DNA from: Intestinibacter bartlettii | GTDB taxonomy: Bacteria; Bacillota; Clostridia; Peptostreptococcales; Peptostreptococcaceae | Reading direction: 5' to 3' | Assembly: GCA_025148965.1 (NCBI GenBank) | Contig: CP102273.1 | Coordinates: 1,922,001-1,986,000, forward strand | Length of the DNA stretch: 64,000 nt | Shown here: positions 1 to 8,270 of the stretch, piece after piece | Layout: the number at the start of each line of letters is the position of its first letter | Numbering within the stretch: the first letter of the stretch is position 1 | Translations under genes and position numbers: made by a program | The notes under the pieces: generated by a model | Seen by the model: only the letters and a program-made list of their open reading frames with translations | What the model was told of the DNA's origin: nothing | Database searches by the model: none

Positions 1-13
1 TTTTCATAGACAT

Positions 14-44
14 AAAAAGCAGGAGTAAACTACCCCTGCTTTTT
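14..44. terminator. Bidirectional-looking terminator hairpin
   Basis: A ten-base stem (AAAAAGCAGG at 14-23 with CCTGCTTTTT at 35-44) has an A-run on one side and a T-run on the other, so it could stop transcription from either side. It lies directly after the stop codon of the small membrane protein gene on the minus strand, which it probably ends. Confidence 0.8.
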
Positions 45-191
45 CTATACTATATATTTCATAATAAATGTATACACGTTAGTTATCGTGAACAATAATG
101 ACAACATAACAATTGTGATAAATGCCTTCAGCCCGAAAAATGATGATCCTATAACTAATACTATAAATAATAGTTGATATGCTAAAACCAT
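45..191 (-). CDS. Small hydrophobic membrane protein, 48 aa
   Basis: A 48-residue open frame begins with ATG at 191, preceded by GGAGG four bases upstream, and its TAG abuts the terminator at 14-44. The peptide starts MVLAYQLLFIVLVIG and is almost entirely hydrophobic; a Gly-Leu-Lys turn near residues 20-22 separates two possible membrane segments. I do not recognise a family. It lies 68 bases downstream of the metallo-beta-lactamase-fold gene on the same strand and may be its last cotranscribed gene. The good ribosome binding site plus the immediate terminator are the arguments that it is real. A toxin-like or regulatory membrane peptide is possible, but nothing in the sequence shows it. Confidence 0.6.
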   Translation of the reverse strand: MVLAYQLLFIVLVIGSSFFGLKAFITIVMLSLLFTITNVYTFIMKYIV

Positions 192-259
192 AATACCTCC
201 ATTTTTAACATAATAGTCTATTTTTTATAGTAAATGGTATCATAAGATTAGTCAATATC

Positions 260-1042
260 TTAAAACTCAACAGTTTCTCCATCAACAGGGATTGCAAGTC
301 TATCTCCAAATCCTTTTTCATCAGCATATTCTCTTAAATCTTTTCTAGATACCATTAAGTGATTTACGCCTTCCATATGAGTTGCTACAAATTGAGCATT
401 AGGAGCTACTTTTACTGCTTCAAAGAAGTCATCTTTGCTCATTATTAAATATCTTCCATCGACAAATTGCGCATTACCAGCGTTTACTGTTACAACTTCT
501 GGAGCATATTTGGCAAATACATCTTTTAATTCATCATACCAAACAGTGTCTCCCATAACATATAATGTTTTTTCGTCTTCATGTTCAAATACAACACCAC
601 ACGCTTCATCAGCAGTATTTAATTGACGGAATAATTCTGCTATAGAAGCATCAGAATAATGTTTCGCAGGAGTTTTTATTAATTTTATATCTCCAAATAA
701 AGTTCCTTCTTCTTTTAATACTTCTATATTCGTAAATCCTGCTTCTTTCATTTGGTTTGCTTCATCTTCATTTTGTGCAAACATCTTCATATCTTTTGGG
801 ATGATTTCCATCGCAACTGGGTCAAAGTGGTCTAAATGTATATGTGTTACGATAACTGCATCTATGTCTAAGACTTCCTCCATAGAAACTGGTAACTCTA
901 CAATTGGGTTGTTTAAGTGTTGGTTGTGAGTTCCTGGGAATGGAGGATATATTCCTTTGTCTCCTAACATTGGATCTATTAAAAATTTCTTATTTGCATA
1001 TTCTATTATCATAGTAGCATTTCTTATTTGTTTTAAATTCAT
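260..1042 (-). CDS. Metallo-beta-lactamase-fold hydrolase (UlaG/YtkL-like)
   Basis: The 260-residue protein carries the metal-binding motif HIHLDH at residues 67-72, a later metal-ligand Asp in GDTVW (about residue 164) and a C-terminal His in ATHMEG. This arrangement is that of small metal-dependent hydrolases related to L-ascorbate-6-phosphate lactonase and the UPF0173 group; the substrate cannot be told from sequence. It is a soluble cytoplasmic protein without a signal peptide. The start MNLKQIRNAT fits, although only a weak purine-rich site lies upstream. The gene is divergent from a LysR regulator at 1263, and an inverted repeat in the shared promoter region suggests that this regulator controls it. 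Confidence 0.85.
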   Translation of the reverse strand: MNLKQIRNATMIIEYANKKFLIDPMLGDKGIYPPFPGTHNQHLNNPIVELPVSMEEVLDIDAVIVTHIHLDHFDPVAMEIIPKDMKMFAQNEDEANQMKEAGFTNIEVLKEEGTLFGDIKLIKTPAKHYSDASIAELFRQLNTADEACGVVFEHEDEKTLYVMGDTVWYDELKDVFAKYAPEVVTVNAGNAQFVDGRYLIMSKDDFFEAVKVAPNAQFVATHMEGVNHLMVSRKDLREYADEKGFGDRLAIPVDGETVEF

Positions 1043-1201
1043 ATCTATTACCTACCTTTTTTAGTTATTTAAATTATTTTTGTGTTTTATGTTGTTTTTA
1101 ATCAACTTTGTTTAATTTATTTTTTAATTGCTTTTTCAAAACTTATATACTTAATATGCCACAACTTTATTTTATAAACAAACAGAAAAAAAGTAGCTTG
1201 T

Positions 1202-1219
1202 ATCAACTAAAAAGTTGAT
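1202..1219. promoter_or_regulatory. Candidate LysR operator
   Basis: ATCAACT and AGTTGAT form a perfect 7-bp inverted repeat separated by four bases. It contains the T-N11-A arrangement typical of LysR-type sites and sits between the divergent hydrolase and lysR genes. A further half-site ATCAACT occurs at 1101-1107. Assignment to the adjacent regulator is inference. Confidence 0.5.
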
Positions 1220-1262
1220 TTATAATTTAATAATCTAAACTAAATGATTTGTAGGAGGTTGT

Positions 1263-2180
1263 ATGAGTCCGAGACAATTAGAATATTTTTTAGAAATCTA
1301 TAATCAAAAAAGCATAAAAAAAGCTGCGGAAAAATTAATAATTTCTCCCCAAGCTGTCAGCAAAACGATTAAAGAAATTGAGGAAGAGCTTGGTGTTAAA
1401 TTGTTTTTAAGGGGCAAAAAATCACTAGAACCAACTGCTGAGGCGGAGTACTTAAAAAATCACGCGCTTAAAAGATTAGATGAGTACGAAAAAATAAATA
1501 GCATAAAAAAATTTAATACATCGAAAAGAAAAGTCCTTACTCTTTATTCTATCGATGGTTTTTTACAATATGTAACAGTTAAGTTTATCGAAGACTTTCA
1601 GATTGCTTTTCCTGATATCTTACTAAACATAATTGAAACTAAAGAAAGAGATATCTTAGATAAATTAGATCAAAGAATAATAGATACAGCAATCGTTACA
1701 ACACCGCCAAATAACGACATTTTTACTTCTGTTTATTTATACAGTAATAAAAATTGCCTTGTTATTCATAAAGATAACCCATTATCAAAGAAAGATGAGA
1801 TTTTCGAATACGATTTGGACAATCAACCAATTGCCGGCAAGGGCTACGAGTACTCTTGCTATAGCTCAAACATCAAAAGACTTTTCCAAAACAACATCAA
1901 TCCTCAAATCAAACTCGAAACAACAAACGATTCTTTGATAATCCAAATGGCATCCAAAAATCTTGCAATCGGAATCACTCTAGACTTTATAGCATTTAAT
2001 GCAAATGCTATAAATATTGTGATAAAACCCATAAATGGAGTTTCAAATCGCAATACCTTTTGGGTCGAAAACAATTATGCCATACTGACAAAAGAACAAC
2101 AGATTTTCCGAGATTTTTTGCTAAAATGGATCGATTATAACAGGAGTGAGCTTTTTAATTGGGATTTTGATACTAAATAA
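1263..2180 (+). CDS. LysR family transcriptional regulator
   Basis: The 305-residue protein has the N-terminal winged helix-turn-helix of the LysR family (residues 1-60, including AAEKLIISPQAVSKTIKEIE) and a two-lobed effector-binding region from about residue 90. Length is typical. The start follows AGGAGG seven bases upstream. Members of this family usually regulate a divergent neighbour together with a small co-inducer; here that neighbour is the metallo-beta-lactamase-fold hydrolase. The effector is unknown. Confidence 0.9.
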   Translation: MSPRQLEYFLEIYNQKSIKKAAEKLIISPQAVSKTIKEIEEELGVKLFLRGKKSLEPTAEAEYLKNHALKRLDEYEKINSIKKFNTSKRKVLTLYSIDGFLQYVTVKFIEDFQIAFPDILLNIIETKERDILDKLDQRIIDTAIVTTPPNNDIFTSVYLYSNKNCLVIHKDNPLSKKDEIFEYDLDNQPIAGKGYEYSCYSSNIKRLFQNNINPQIKLETTNDSLIIQMASKNLAIGITLDFIAFNANAINIVIKPINGVSNRNTFWVENNYAILTKEQQIFRDFLLKWIDYNRSELFNWDFDTK

Positions 2181-2242
2181 AATTAATGGAGTTTTATCAA
2201 GGGTTAAAGACTTTTATGTAGTTTTAAATTAACACAATATTA

Positions 2243-2289
2243 AAACCACCCATTTATGTATTAATCACAAAACGGGTGGTTTATTTTTA
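2243..2289 (+). terminator. Terminator after lysR
   Basis: AAACCACCC (2243-2251) pairs with GGGTGGTTT (2274-2282), followed by ATTTTTAT. It ends the lysR transcript and, being partly symmetric, may also serve the convergent DUF5050 gene. Confidence 0.75.
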
Positions 2290-2345
2290 TATCTAAATCA
2301 GATTTTAATACTTATCACATTAATATTCATTAAATAAATATTATT

Positions 2346-3404
2346 TTAATATACAAAATAAGTTTTTAATAACTTACCATTTTTACCATTTGTATTGCAT
2401 AAATACTCAGCAGCATCATATTCTGAATCCGCATCTAAACGATAATATAACGTCATAAGTATATATCCACCTTCAACAGTTACATCTCCAAATTCAAATT
2501 TTTGCTTTTTAATAAAAGTTTTTGCTTTATTTTTTATTCTCATTTTATAAAGACTTTGAGAGTCATCACCTTGAGTAGTATAATAAATATAACCTTCAGA
2601 TACATCTTTTAACATAGCATTTGATATAACTTTTGTCTTTTTAGTTGAATTTATCTTAGCTTTATAAATATTTTCGCCATAATTAAAATAGATATAATCA
2701 GAATAAATTTTTATGCTTTCTATATAAGCTTTACTATTACCAAACATACGTTTAGACTTCCCACCTGATGTTGATATATTATATAAATAACATCCATTAT
2801 CACTATATTTTATGTAATATATTTTTGATTTATATATAGCTAAATCTACTATATCATCAGATTTTAATATGCATTTGTCATTTTTACCTGATAAAGACAT
2901 TCTATAAAGTCCTACTATTTTCACATTTTTATTATAATCTTTCATATCAAAATTGTATTTTATATAATATATATTTCCATTATAAATTACAGGAGCCATA
3001 CCTTGTTTCAAAGCCTTTGCACTTTTACCATTAGTTTTTACCTTGAATATATATGGATATAAACCATCCTTACCTTTATATTTGTCCATAGTACAATAAA
3101 TCCAACCATCTTTAACAGCCAAATCACTAAACCAATACCCACTCTTGCTAGTATAAACAAGTGTTGATTTTCTAGTATTAACGTTAACTTTGTATATCTT
3201 GTCATAAACAGCATAATACATGTAATTGCCAGACTTGATACTACTTGGCTTGTATGTACTGCCTTTTTTGCTGTCCCCTTGACTTTGCTTAACACTAACA
3301 CCATTACTAGTTCCAACTTGAGCAGCTTCACTAATACCACAGAAAGCACAAGCAAATACCATGATCAAAGCAATAAACAAACTTAAAACCTTGTTCTTCT
3401 TCAT
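2346..3404 (-). CDS. Exported DUF5050-type repeat protein
   Basis: The protein has 352 residues counted from MKKNKVLSLF. An upstream in-frame ATG would add 19 residues, but the start at 3404 has a strong GGGGGAG ribosome binding site and begins a classical signal peptide (basic KK, hydrophobic stretch, cleavage around SEAA). The mature part is made of repeated blocks of the type YYIKY/IYKAKI, each with a short beta hairpin, resembling the DUF5050 beta-propeller-like domain found in clostridial surface proteins. No wall anchor or transmembrane tail is visible, so the protein is probably secreted or loosely cell-associated. Function is unknown. Confidence 0.75.
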   Translation of the reverse strand: MKKNKVLSLFIALIMVFACAFCGISEAAQVGTSNGVSVKQSQGDSKKGSTYKPSSIKSGNYMYYAVYDKIYKVNVNTRKSTLVYTSKSGYWFSDLAVKDGWIYCTMDKYKGKDGLYPYIFKVKTNGKSAKALKQGMAPVIYNGNIYYIKYNFDMKDYNKNVKIVGLYRMSLSGKNDKCILKSDDIVDLAIYKSKIYYIKYSDNGCYLYNISTSGGKSKRMFGNSKAYIESIKIYSDYIYFNYGENIYKAKINSTKKTKVISNAMLKDVSEGYIYYTTQGDDSQSLYKMRIKNKAKTFIKKQKFEFGDVTVEGGYILMTLYYRLDADSEYDAAEYLCNTNGKNGKLLKTYFVY

Positions 3405-3534
3405 ATTAAATCTCCCCCTTTGTTTTTCTTCAATAGACTCTTGCAAAGAAGACTCTATCACAGCTTTAAAAAATCAATTTTTTAATTAATAGTATAGTTT
3501 AAATTCTTTATAATAACTTGATTTGGGGGCTTTT

Positions 3535-3546
3535 TCACCCGGGTGA
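3535..3546. other. GC-rich perfect palindrome TCACCCGGGTGA
   Basis: A 12-bp perfect palindrome of high GC content lies in otherwise AT-rich intergenic DNA, about 130 bases upstream of the DUF5050 gene start. It could be a protein-binding site upstream of that gene's promoter. No regulator can be assigned. Confidence 0.35.
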
Positions 3547-3574
3547 TTTTTTACTTGTATATAAATAGATTATG

Positions 3575-3605
3575 CAAAAAAAGACCTAAGCCGAAGCTTA
3601 AGTCT
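3575..3605 (-). terminator. nupC terminator
   Basis: A 10-bp stem with a UUCG tetraloop on the minus strand (3605 down to 3582) is followed by seven T residues. It lies directly downstream of nupC. Confidence 0.9.
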
Positions 3606-3621
3606 GTATTAATAAACTTAA

Positions 3622-4818
3622 TTAGAATAGTAGTAATAATCCAACTATCATTGCTGATAATGAACTTACTAAAAATCCACCGATCATTCCTTTAAATGCT
3701 ATATCTGATATTTCGCCTCTTCTTTCAGGACAGAATATTGATATACCTGATATGCATATACCTATACTTGATATATTTGCAAATCCAGCTAATGCTATTG
3801 AAATAACAAGTCCTGTTCTGTAATCAAATGAGCCTATTATAGGACCTAAGTCACCGTAAGCAACAAACTCATTTAATACCATTTTTGAACCTAATAATTG
3901 TCCAGCAGTTAATATATTATCTGGGTTTATTCCCATTAAGTATGCTAAAGGTGCAAATACATAAGATAATATTTGTTGTAATGATAAACCTACTACTCCT
4001 AATGCACCATTAACTAAAGCAACTAACCCAGTTATCGCTATAAGTGAGCCTCCTATACCAATTGCTAATTGTACACCGTTTGAAGCACCTTCAGAGATAG
4101 CTGACATTATATTTGTATGTCCGCCTTTTCTCTCCATAACAACATTTTCTACTACAGCCTCTTTATTAGTTTCTGGTATTAATAATTTAGAAACGATTAT
4201 ACTACTTAATGGAACTAAAGCACCTGCTATTAATAAATATTCCATTGGAATTCCCATACCAACATATCCCATTAATACTGAAGCAGACATACTTCCCATA
4301 CCTGATATTAATAATATTAAAAGTTCACTTCTAGTCATTGTCGGTAAATATCTACTTACAAGTATTGGTGATTCTGTTTGTGATAAGAACATGTTAGCAA
4401 CTGCTACAAAACTTTCAACTTTACTAGTTCCAAATAACTTTTGTATTGTACCACCTATTAACTTAACTATGAAGTTTATTACACCTAGATAGTATAATGC
4501 CGCAACTAAAGCTGCTGTGAAAACTATGTTCGCAAGTACCGATATTGCAAATATGTACCCTGCACTGTCATCTGTTAATGCTCCAAATACGAAAGCAACT
4601 CCTTCAAATCCATAACTTAATACATTCGTCACAAAATCTGATACTACTCTTATTATATTTTGACCTAATGGGAATTTAACTAATAAAAATACAAGTACAA
4701 ATTGCGCTAATAATGCTTTTGCTATAAGCTTTTTATCAACTTTCTCTTTATTTTCAGAGAAAAGATATAGTCCAGATATAACAACAATAATTCCTAAGAT
4801 ATTTAATAATAATGTCAT
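3622..4818 (-). CDS. nupC: NupC-family concentrative nucleoside transporter
   Basis: The 398-residue polytopic membrane protein matches the concentrative nucleoside transporter family (H+ or Na+ coupled uptake). It has an N-terminal helix pair, a gate domain with GMGSMSASVLMGYVGMG near the middle and the C-terminal region with ALAGFANISSIGICISG, which contains the substrate-site signature region. Length is typical for bacterial NupC. A terminator follows the gene, so it is monocistronic. A promoter at 4866-4894 and a palindrome at 4899-4910 lie upstream, and a Crp/Fnr-type regulator is transcribed divergently; control by that regulator is likely. Confidence 0.92.
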   Translation of the reverse strand: MTLLLNILGIIVVISGLYLFSENKEKVDKKLIAKALLAQFVLVFLLVKFPLGQNIIRVVSDFVTNVLSYGFEGVAFVFGALTDDSAGYIFAISVLANIVFTAALVAALYYLGVINFIVKLIGGTIQKLFGTSKVESFVAVANMFLSQTESPILVSRYLPTMTRSELLILLISGMGSMSASVLMGYVGMGIPMEYLLIAGALVPLSSIIVSKLLIPETNKEAVVENVVMERKGGHTNIMSAISEGASNGVQLAIGIGGSLIAITGLVALVNGALGVVGLSLQQILSYVFAPLAYLMGINPDNILTAGQLLGSKMVLNEFVAYGDLGPIIGSFDYRTGLVISIALAGFANISSIGICISGISIFCPERRGEISDIAFKGMIGGFLVSSLSAMIVGLLLLF

Positions 4819-4865
4819 GATAATCTCCTTTTCAAAAATTTTATAATTTACAATTTATTGCCTTT

Positions 4866-4894
4866 AGTATAATATCAAATAGAAAACTGTACAA
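4866..4894 (-). promoter_or_regulatory. nupC promoter
   Basis: On the minus strand TTGTAC (4894-4889), a 17-base spacer and TATACT (4871-4866) form a good vegetative promoter for nupC. The expected transcription start is near 4859. Overlapping on the plus strand, TTTACA and TATAAT (4847-4873, 15-base spacer) may be the promoter of the divergent regulator. Confidence 0.6.
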
Positions 4895-4898
4895 AATA

Positions 4899-4910
4899 TG
4901 ACATATGTCA
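4899..4910. promoter_or_regulatory. Candidate Crp/Fnr-type operator TGACATATGTCA
   Basis: A perfect 12-bp palindrome is centred about 45 bases upstream of the predicted nupC transcription start, close to a class II activator position. It shares the core GACATWTGTC with a near-palindrome at 43682-43693 upstream of the second Crp/Fnr gene. The same 10-mer also occurs by chance inside two coding regions (near 7278 and 28538), so sequence alone is not proof. Confidence 0.5.
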
Positions 4911-4943
4911 CATTTTTGTATATTATTTTTTAAGGAGAAAATA

Positions 4944-5621
4944 ATGTTAAAAATAAACGATAATAAAAAATTAAATTACTATATTAATAAATATAATATA
5001 AATGAAATATTCTCAAGTGATATATATCCTTATATGGAGATACATCATTTCAAGAAAAATGAACATATTTGTTTATCTGGGGAAGAGCTAAAGTATTTAT
5101 ATTTGTTTGTTGAAGGAAAGTCAAAAGTATATATTACTACACCAAATGGAAAATCTCTTTTGGTTAGGTTTTACTCACCAGTTCAAATAGTCGGTGAAAT
5201 AGAACTCTTAAACAAAATTGAGTTTCAATGCAATATCCAAGCAATTAGAGATTGTATCTGTATAGCAGTTCCTAGAAAAATAATAGAGGAAAAATATTTA
5301 AAAGATTCAAAATTTCTACATTATATCTCAACACATTTGGCATTAAAGCTAGCTAGTTTATCAGTATCAAACTCAGTAAATATTCTTTATCCATTAGAAA
5401 ATAGATTGGCAAGCTACATTTTAGCAAGTTATACAAGTGAAGATAGCAATAATACAGAAAATTTAACACAAATAGCAGAGTTTTTAGGAACAAGTTATAG
5501 ACATTTATTGAGAGTAGTAAAAGAATTTGAATTAGAAAAAATTATAAAAAGGGATAATAAAAAGTTGGTAATATTAGATAAAGATAAATTGGAAGACTTA
5601 GCAGGAGATTTATATCAATAG
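4944..5621 (+). CDS. Crp/Fnr family transcriptional regulator
   Basis: Counting from the ATG at 4944 (TAAGGAGAA upstream) gives 225 residues; an ATG at 4905 lies inside the palindromic operator and has no binding site. An N-terminal cyclic-nucleotide-type beta-barrel (about 25-130, with VGEIELLN) is followed by a C-terminal HTH (IAEFLGTSYRHLLRVVKEFE). There is no N-terminal cysteine cluster, so an Fnr iron-sulfur sensor is excluded. It resembles the YeiL-like regulators and the second regulator at 43780. Its divergent neighbour is nupC, and the shared palindrome suggests it controls nucleoside uptake. The effector is unknown. Confidence 0.85.
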   Translation: MLKINDNKKLNYYINKYNINEIFSSDIYPYMEIHHFKKNEHICLSGEELKYLYLFVEGKSKVYITTPNGKSLLVRFYSPVQIVGEIELLNKIEFQCNIQAIRDCICIAVPRKIIEEKYLKDSKFLHYISTHLALKLASLSVSNSVNILYPLENRLASYILASYTSEDSNNTENLTQIAEFLGTSYRHLLRVVKEFELEKIIKRDNKKLVILDKDKLEDLAGDLYQ

Positions 5622-5664
5622 AGAAATCTTTATTCTAAAGACCTTTTACAAGATAGATTTTTTG
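5621..5664 (+). repeat. Interspersed repeat, partial copy (module 1)
   Basis: The sequence AGAAATCTTTATTCTAAAGA and what follows match the first module of the repeat at 17383-17527 and of the reverse copy at 39601-39707. Here it begins exactly at the stop codon of the Crp/Fnr gene. The second module is absent. Confidence 0.5.
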
Positions 5665-5669
5665 AACTA

Positions 5670-5699
5670 TATAAAAAGCGGGAACCCAAAAGTTCCCGC
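5670..5699 (-). terminator. Terminator of the phosphohexomutase gene
   Basis: GCGGGAAC (5678-5685) pairs with GTTCCCGC (5692-5699). On the minus strand it is followed by TTTTTATAT. The stretch between it and the gene end at 5877 holds no convincing gene. Confidence 0.85.
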
Positions 5700-5876
5700 C
5701 CTATAAGTAAAATTATTATATTTAAATGGTTATCATATTTACATAAAATTCGCCATATCCAACTCAACCGCCACAAAACTCAGTGCCAATTTCATTCTCA
5801 ACAACTATTTAACATTTTCAATAATTACATCTATTTAATATCTTAAACAAGTATGATTATTTAATATCCTAAATAA

Positions 5877-7574
5877 CTATTTAACTTGATCTATTATCTT
5901 ATTTATATCACTTTCAATATTAGCTATTTTTCCAGCGCACTCAGATTCATCTTGCCCTTTAACAGCAACATAGAATTTAAGTTTTGGCTCAGTTCCAGAT
6001 GGTCTAACAGCTATCCAAGAACCGTCTTCTAAGAAGTATTTTAATACGTTAGATTTTGGTAAATCATCTATACCTTTTTGATAGTCTTTTAAATCTACAA
6101 CTTTTGTATTATTAAATTCTTTTATGTCGTTTTCTCTGAAATAAGTTATTATTTCTTTTATTTTAGCAAGACCTTCTATACCTTTTAAAGTTAATGATAT
6201 AGTTTTTTCTTTGAAATATCCGTATTTTTTGTATAATTCTTGTAATCCTTCATATAAGCTCATACCTTTATCATAATAGTAAGCAGCCATTTCAGAGATT
6301 AATAATGATGCAACAACACCGTCTTTATCTCTCGCATGAGTACCAACTAAGTAACCGTAACTTTCTTCATATCCGAATAAGTAAGTTCTGTCGCCACTTT
6401 CTTCAAATGATTTTATTTTTTGACCTATAAATTTGAATCCAGTAAGAACATTTATAACGTCTAAGTTGTTAGCTCTAGCTATATCAGCACCAAATTCTGA
6501 AGTTACTATAGTCTTAACTAAAGTAGCTTTAGGGTCTAATTTATTTTCTTCTTTTGAACTTTCTATTATATAATTAGTAAGCATTGCTCCGATTTGGTTA
6601 CCAGTAAGAAGTGCATAATCACCAGTAGTAGTTTTAACAGCAACCCCAACTCTATCGCAGTCTGGGTCAGTTGCTATAACTAAGTCAGCACCTTCAGCTT
6701 TTGCAAGTGCAATACCTCTTGTTAAAGCTTTGTGTTCTTCTGGGTTTGGATATTCAATTCCAGCAAAATTTGGATCTGGATTTTGTTCTTCAGGAACAAC
6801 TATCACATTTTCAAACCCAACTTCAGCTAAAGCACGAGTAACAGGCACATTTCCAGTTCCACAAAGTGGAGTGTAAACTATTTTGAACTCTTTTCCAACT
6901 TTTTTAACTAACTCTGTTTTAATAACTTGAGTTTTAACAGCTTCGATAAATGCAGTATCTTGCTTGTCATCTAACATAACAACTAAATCCTTTTGTTCAT
7001 CTTTTATAGTTGGTATAGTAGAATAATCAGTTATTGCATTAACTTCAGCAGTAATTGCAGATGCGATTTCAGGCATAACTTGTGCCCCATCTTCCCAATA
7101 AACTTTGTATCCATTGTATTCTGGTGGGTTGTGGCTAGCAGTAATCACAATTCCCGCAATAGTATGTAATTTTCTAACAGCAAAAGATAACTCAGGAGTA
7201 GTTCTTAAAGAATCAAATATATAAGCCTTAATTCCACAAGCAGCTAAAGTATTAGCAGCTTCAAGACAAAACTCTCTAGACATATGTCTATTGTCATGAG
7301 CAATAACAACTCCTCTTTCTTTTTCTTCCTCTGTAGTATTTTTTATAATATAATTAGCAAGACCAAAAGTCGCTCTTCTAACAGTATATATATTTATTCT
7401 GTTAGTCCCAGCAGCTATAATTCCTCTAAGCCCCGCAGTACCAAATTCTAAATCTGTATAAAATCTGTCTTCAATTTCTTTTTCATTTCCCTTAATATTT
7501 TCAAGTTCTTTTTTAGTATCGGCATCGAAATAATCACTTTCAAGCCATTGATTGTAAATCTCCATGTAATTCAT
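5877..7574 (-). CDS. pgcA: Phospho-sugar mutase (alpha-phosphoglucomutase type)
   Basis: The 565-residue protein belongs to the alpha-D-phosphohexomutase superfamily, which interconverts glucose-1-phosphate and glucose-6-phosphate or the mannose equivalents. All four signatures are present: the catalytic serine loop TASHNPPEYNGYK (about 143-155), metal-binding DPDCDR (about 305), the sugar-specificity loop GYEESYGY (about 400) and the phosphate-binding loop RPSGTEPKLK near the C-terminus. Length and the HARDKDGV segment fit the Firmicute PgcA group, which supplies glycolipid and wall precursors. It is monocistronic with its own terminator. Confidence 0.93.
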   Translation of the reverse strand: MNYMEIYNQWLESDYFDADTKKELENIKGNEKEIEDRFYTDLEFGTAGLRGIIAAGTNRINIYTVRRATFGLANYIIKNTTEEEKERGVVIAHDNRHMSREFCLEAANTLAACGIKAYIFDSLRTTPELSFAVRKLHTIAGIVITASHNPPEYNGYKVYWEDGAQVMPEIASAITAEVNAITDYSTIPTIKDEQKDLVVMLDDKQDTAFIEAVKTQVIKTELVKKVGKEFKIVYTPLCGTGNVPVTRALAEVGFENVIVVPEEQNPDPNFAGIEYPNPEEHKALTRGIALAKAEGADLVIATDPDCDRVGVAVKTTTGDYALLTGNQIGAMLTNYIIESSKEENKLDPKATLVKTIVTSEFGADIARANNLDVINVLTGFKFIGQKIKSFEESGDRTYLFGYEESYGYLVGTHARDKDGVVASLLISEMAAYYYDKGMSLYEGLQELYKKYGYFKEKTISLTLKGIEGLAKIKEIITYFRENDIKEFNNTKVVDLKDYQKGIDDLPKSNVLKYFLEDGSWIAVRPSGTEPKLKFYVAVKGQDESECAGKIANIESDINKIIDQVK

Positions 7575-7759
7575 TTATTTTCCCTCTTTCAATTCTTAAA
7601 ACTTTATAATTTTTTTCGATAAATCATTTTTCCAATATTATATTATTTGCTTTTATTGTATTATTTACCTTTTTCTAATATTTAAAATGTTTACCCTTAT
7701 GTATATTGTATATTGTTTTGCTCCTGTAGTAAATATAAATATTCTCTGATATCGTTTTC

Positions 7760-7960
7760 TCGAGAGAAAAATTTTACATTTTTTGGAATGAAATTTCCAT
7801 ACCTCTATCTCTTTATAAAAATCATCCCCTCATCTAAATCTCTATCTCATCTATTCTATCTAAACATCTCTTCCTTCTATTTGATCTATCTTATCTATCT
7901 CATTCACATCCTTCCCCTACCTCACCTTATTTTAAATCTCCATCCTACTTTTTCCTCTAA
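7760..7960. other. Intergenic G-poor tract, no gene seen
   Basis: In the gap between the mutase gene and the small gene at 8021, the plus strand is extremely rich in C and T, with hardly any G between about 7800 and 7960. Quasi-repeats such as CTATCT recur. The open frame across it encodes only low-complexity Leu/Ile/Ser/His and lacks a ribosome binding site, so I do not call a gene. A purine-rich transcript on the minus strand, read through from 8021, would be unstructured. Confidence 0.4.
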
Positions 7961-7988
7961 AAAAAAGGAGCCCTAAAGCCCCTCTTTT
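7959..7988 (-). terminator. Terminator after the 58-aa gene
   Basis: On the minus strand GGGGC, a six-base loop and GCTCC (one G-U pair) are followed by eight T residues. Stem strength is modest but the T-run is good. It lies 33 bases after the stop codon of the gene at 8021. Confidence 0.6.
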
Positions 7989-8020
7989 CATTATGTACGT
8001 AAATAGAAAAATCAATTTTA

Positions 8021-8197
8021 CTATTTAACTCCAGTAATCTTATTATATATCTTCATATAAGTCTCAGCCACTTCTTCAGGCGAAGCCTCTTTAACTTTCT
8101 CCTTATCTACTACAGTAGTATAATATAACTCAGTAAGTTCATACGCAACGTCCTTCGCATTTCTTTGAGAAGATCCAGTCACTCTTTGTTCAGCCAT
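8021..8197 (-). CDS. Small conserved-looking protein, 58 aa
   Basis: The ATG at 8197 is preceded by GGAGG nine bases upstream. The peptide starts MAEQRVTGSSQRNAKDVAYE and ends KIYNKITGVK; it is soluble, charged and predicted helical, with no cysteine or membrane segment. A terminator follows. I recognise no named family, but codon use looks like ordinary coding DNA and the frame is clean. The gene is single, lying between the mutase gene and an ATPase remnant. Confidence 0.7.
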   Translation of the reverse strand: MAEQRVTGSSQRNAKDVAYELTELYYTTVVDKEKVKEASPEEVAETYMKIYNKITGVK

Positions 8198-8270
8198 AAT
8201 TTTCTGCCTCCTTAATTTCTACAATATTAAATTAATATATAACATATTTTTTCTTTATAGCTATTATATA

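Noticed and set aside
5745-5805. 18-residue minus-strand frame MKLALSFVAVELDMANFM
   Set aside because: No Shine-Dalgarno sequence and no neighbour context; too short to support.
7713-7976. 87-codon open frame on the plus strand
   Set aside because: The product is low-complexity Leu/Ile/Ser/His from the G-poor tract, without ribosome binding site.
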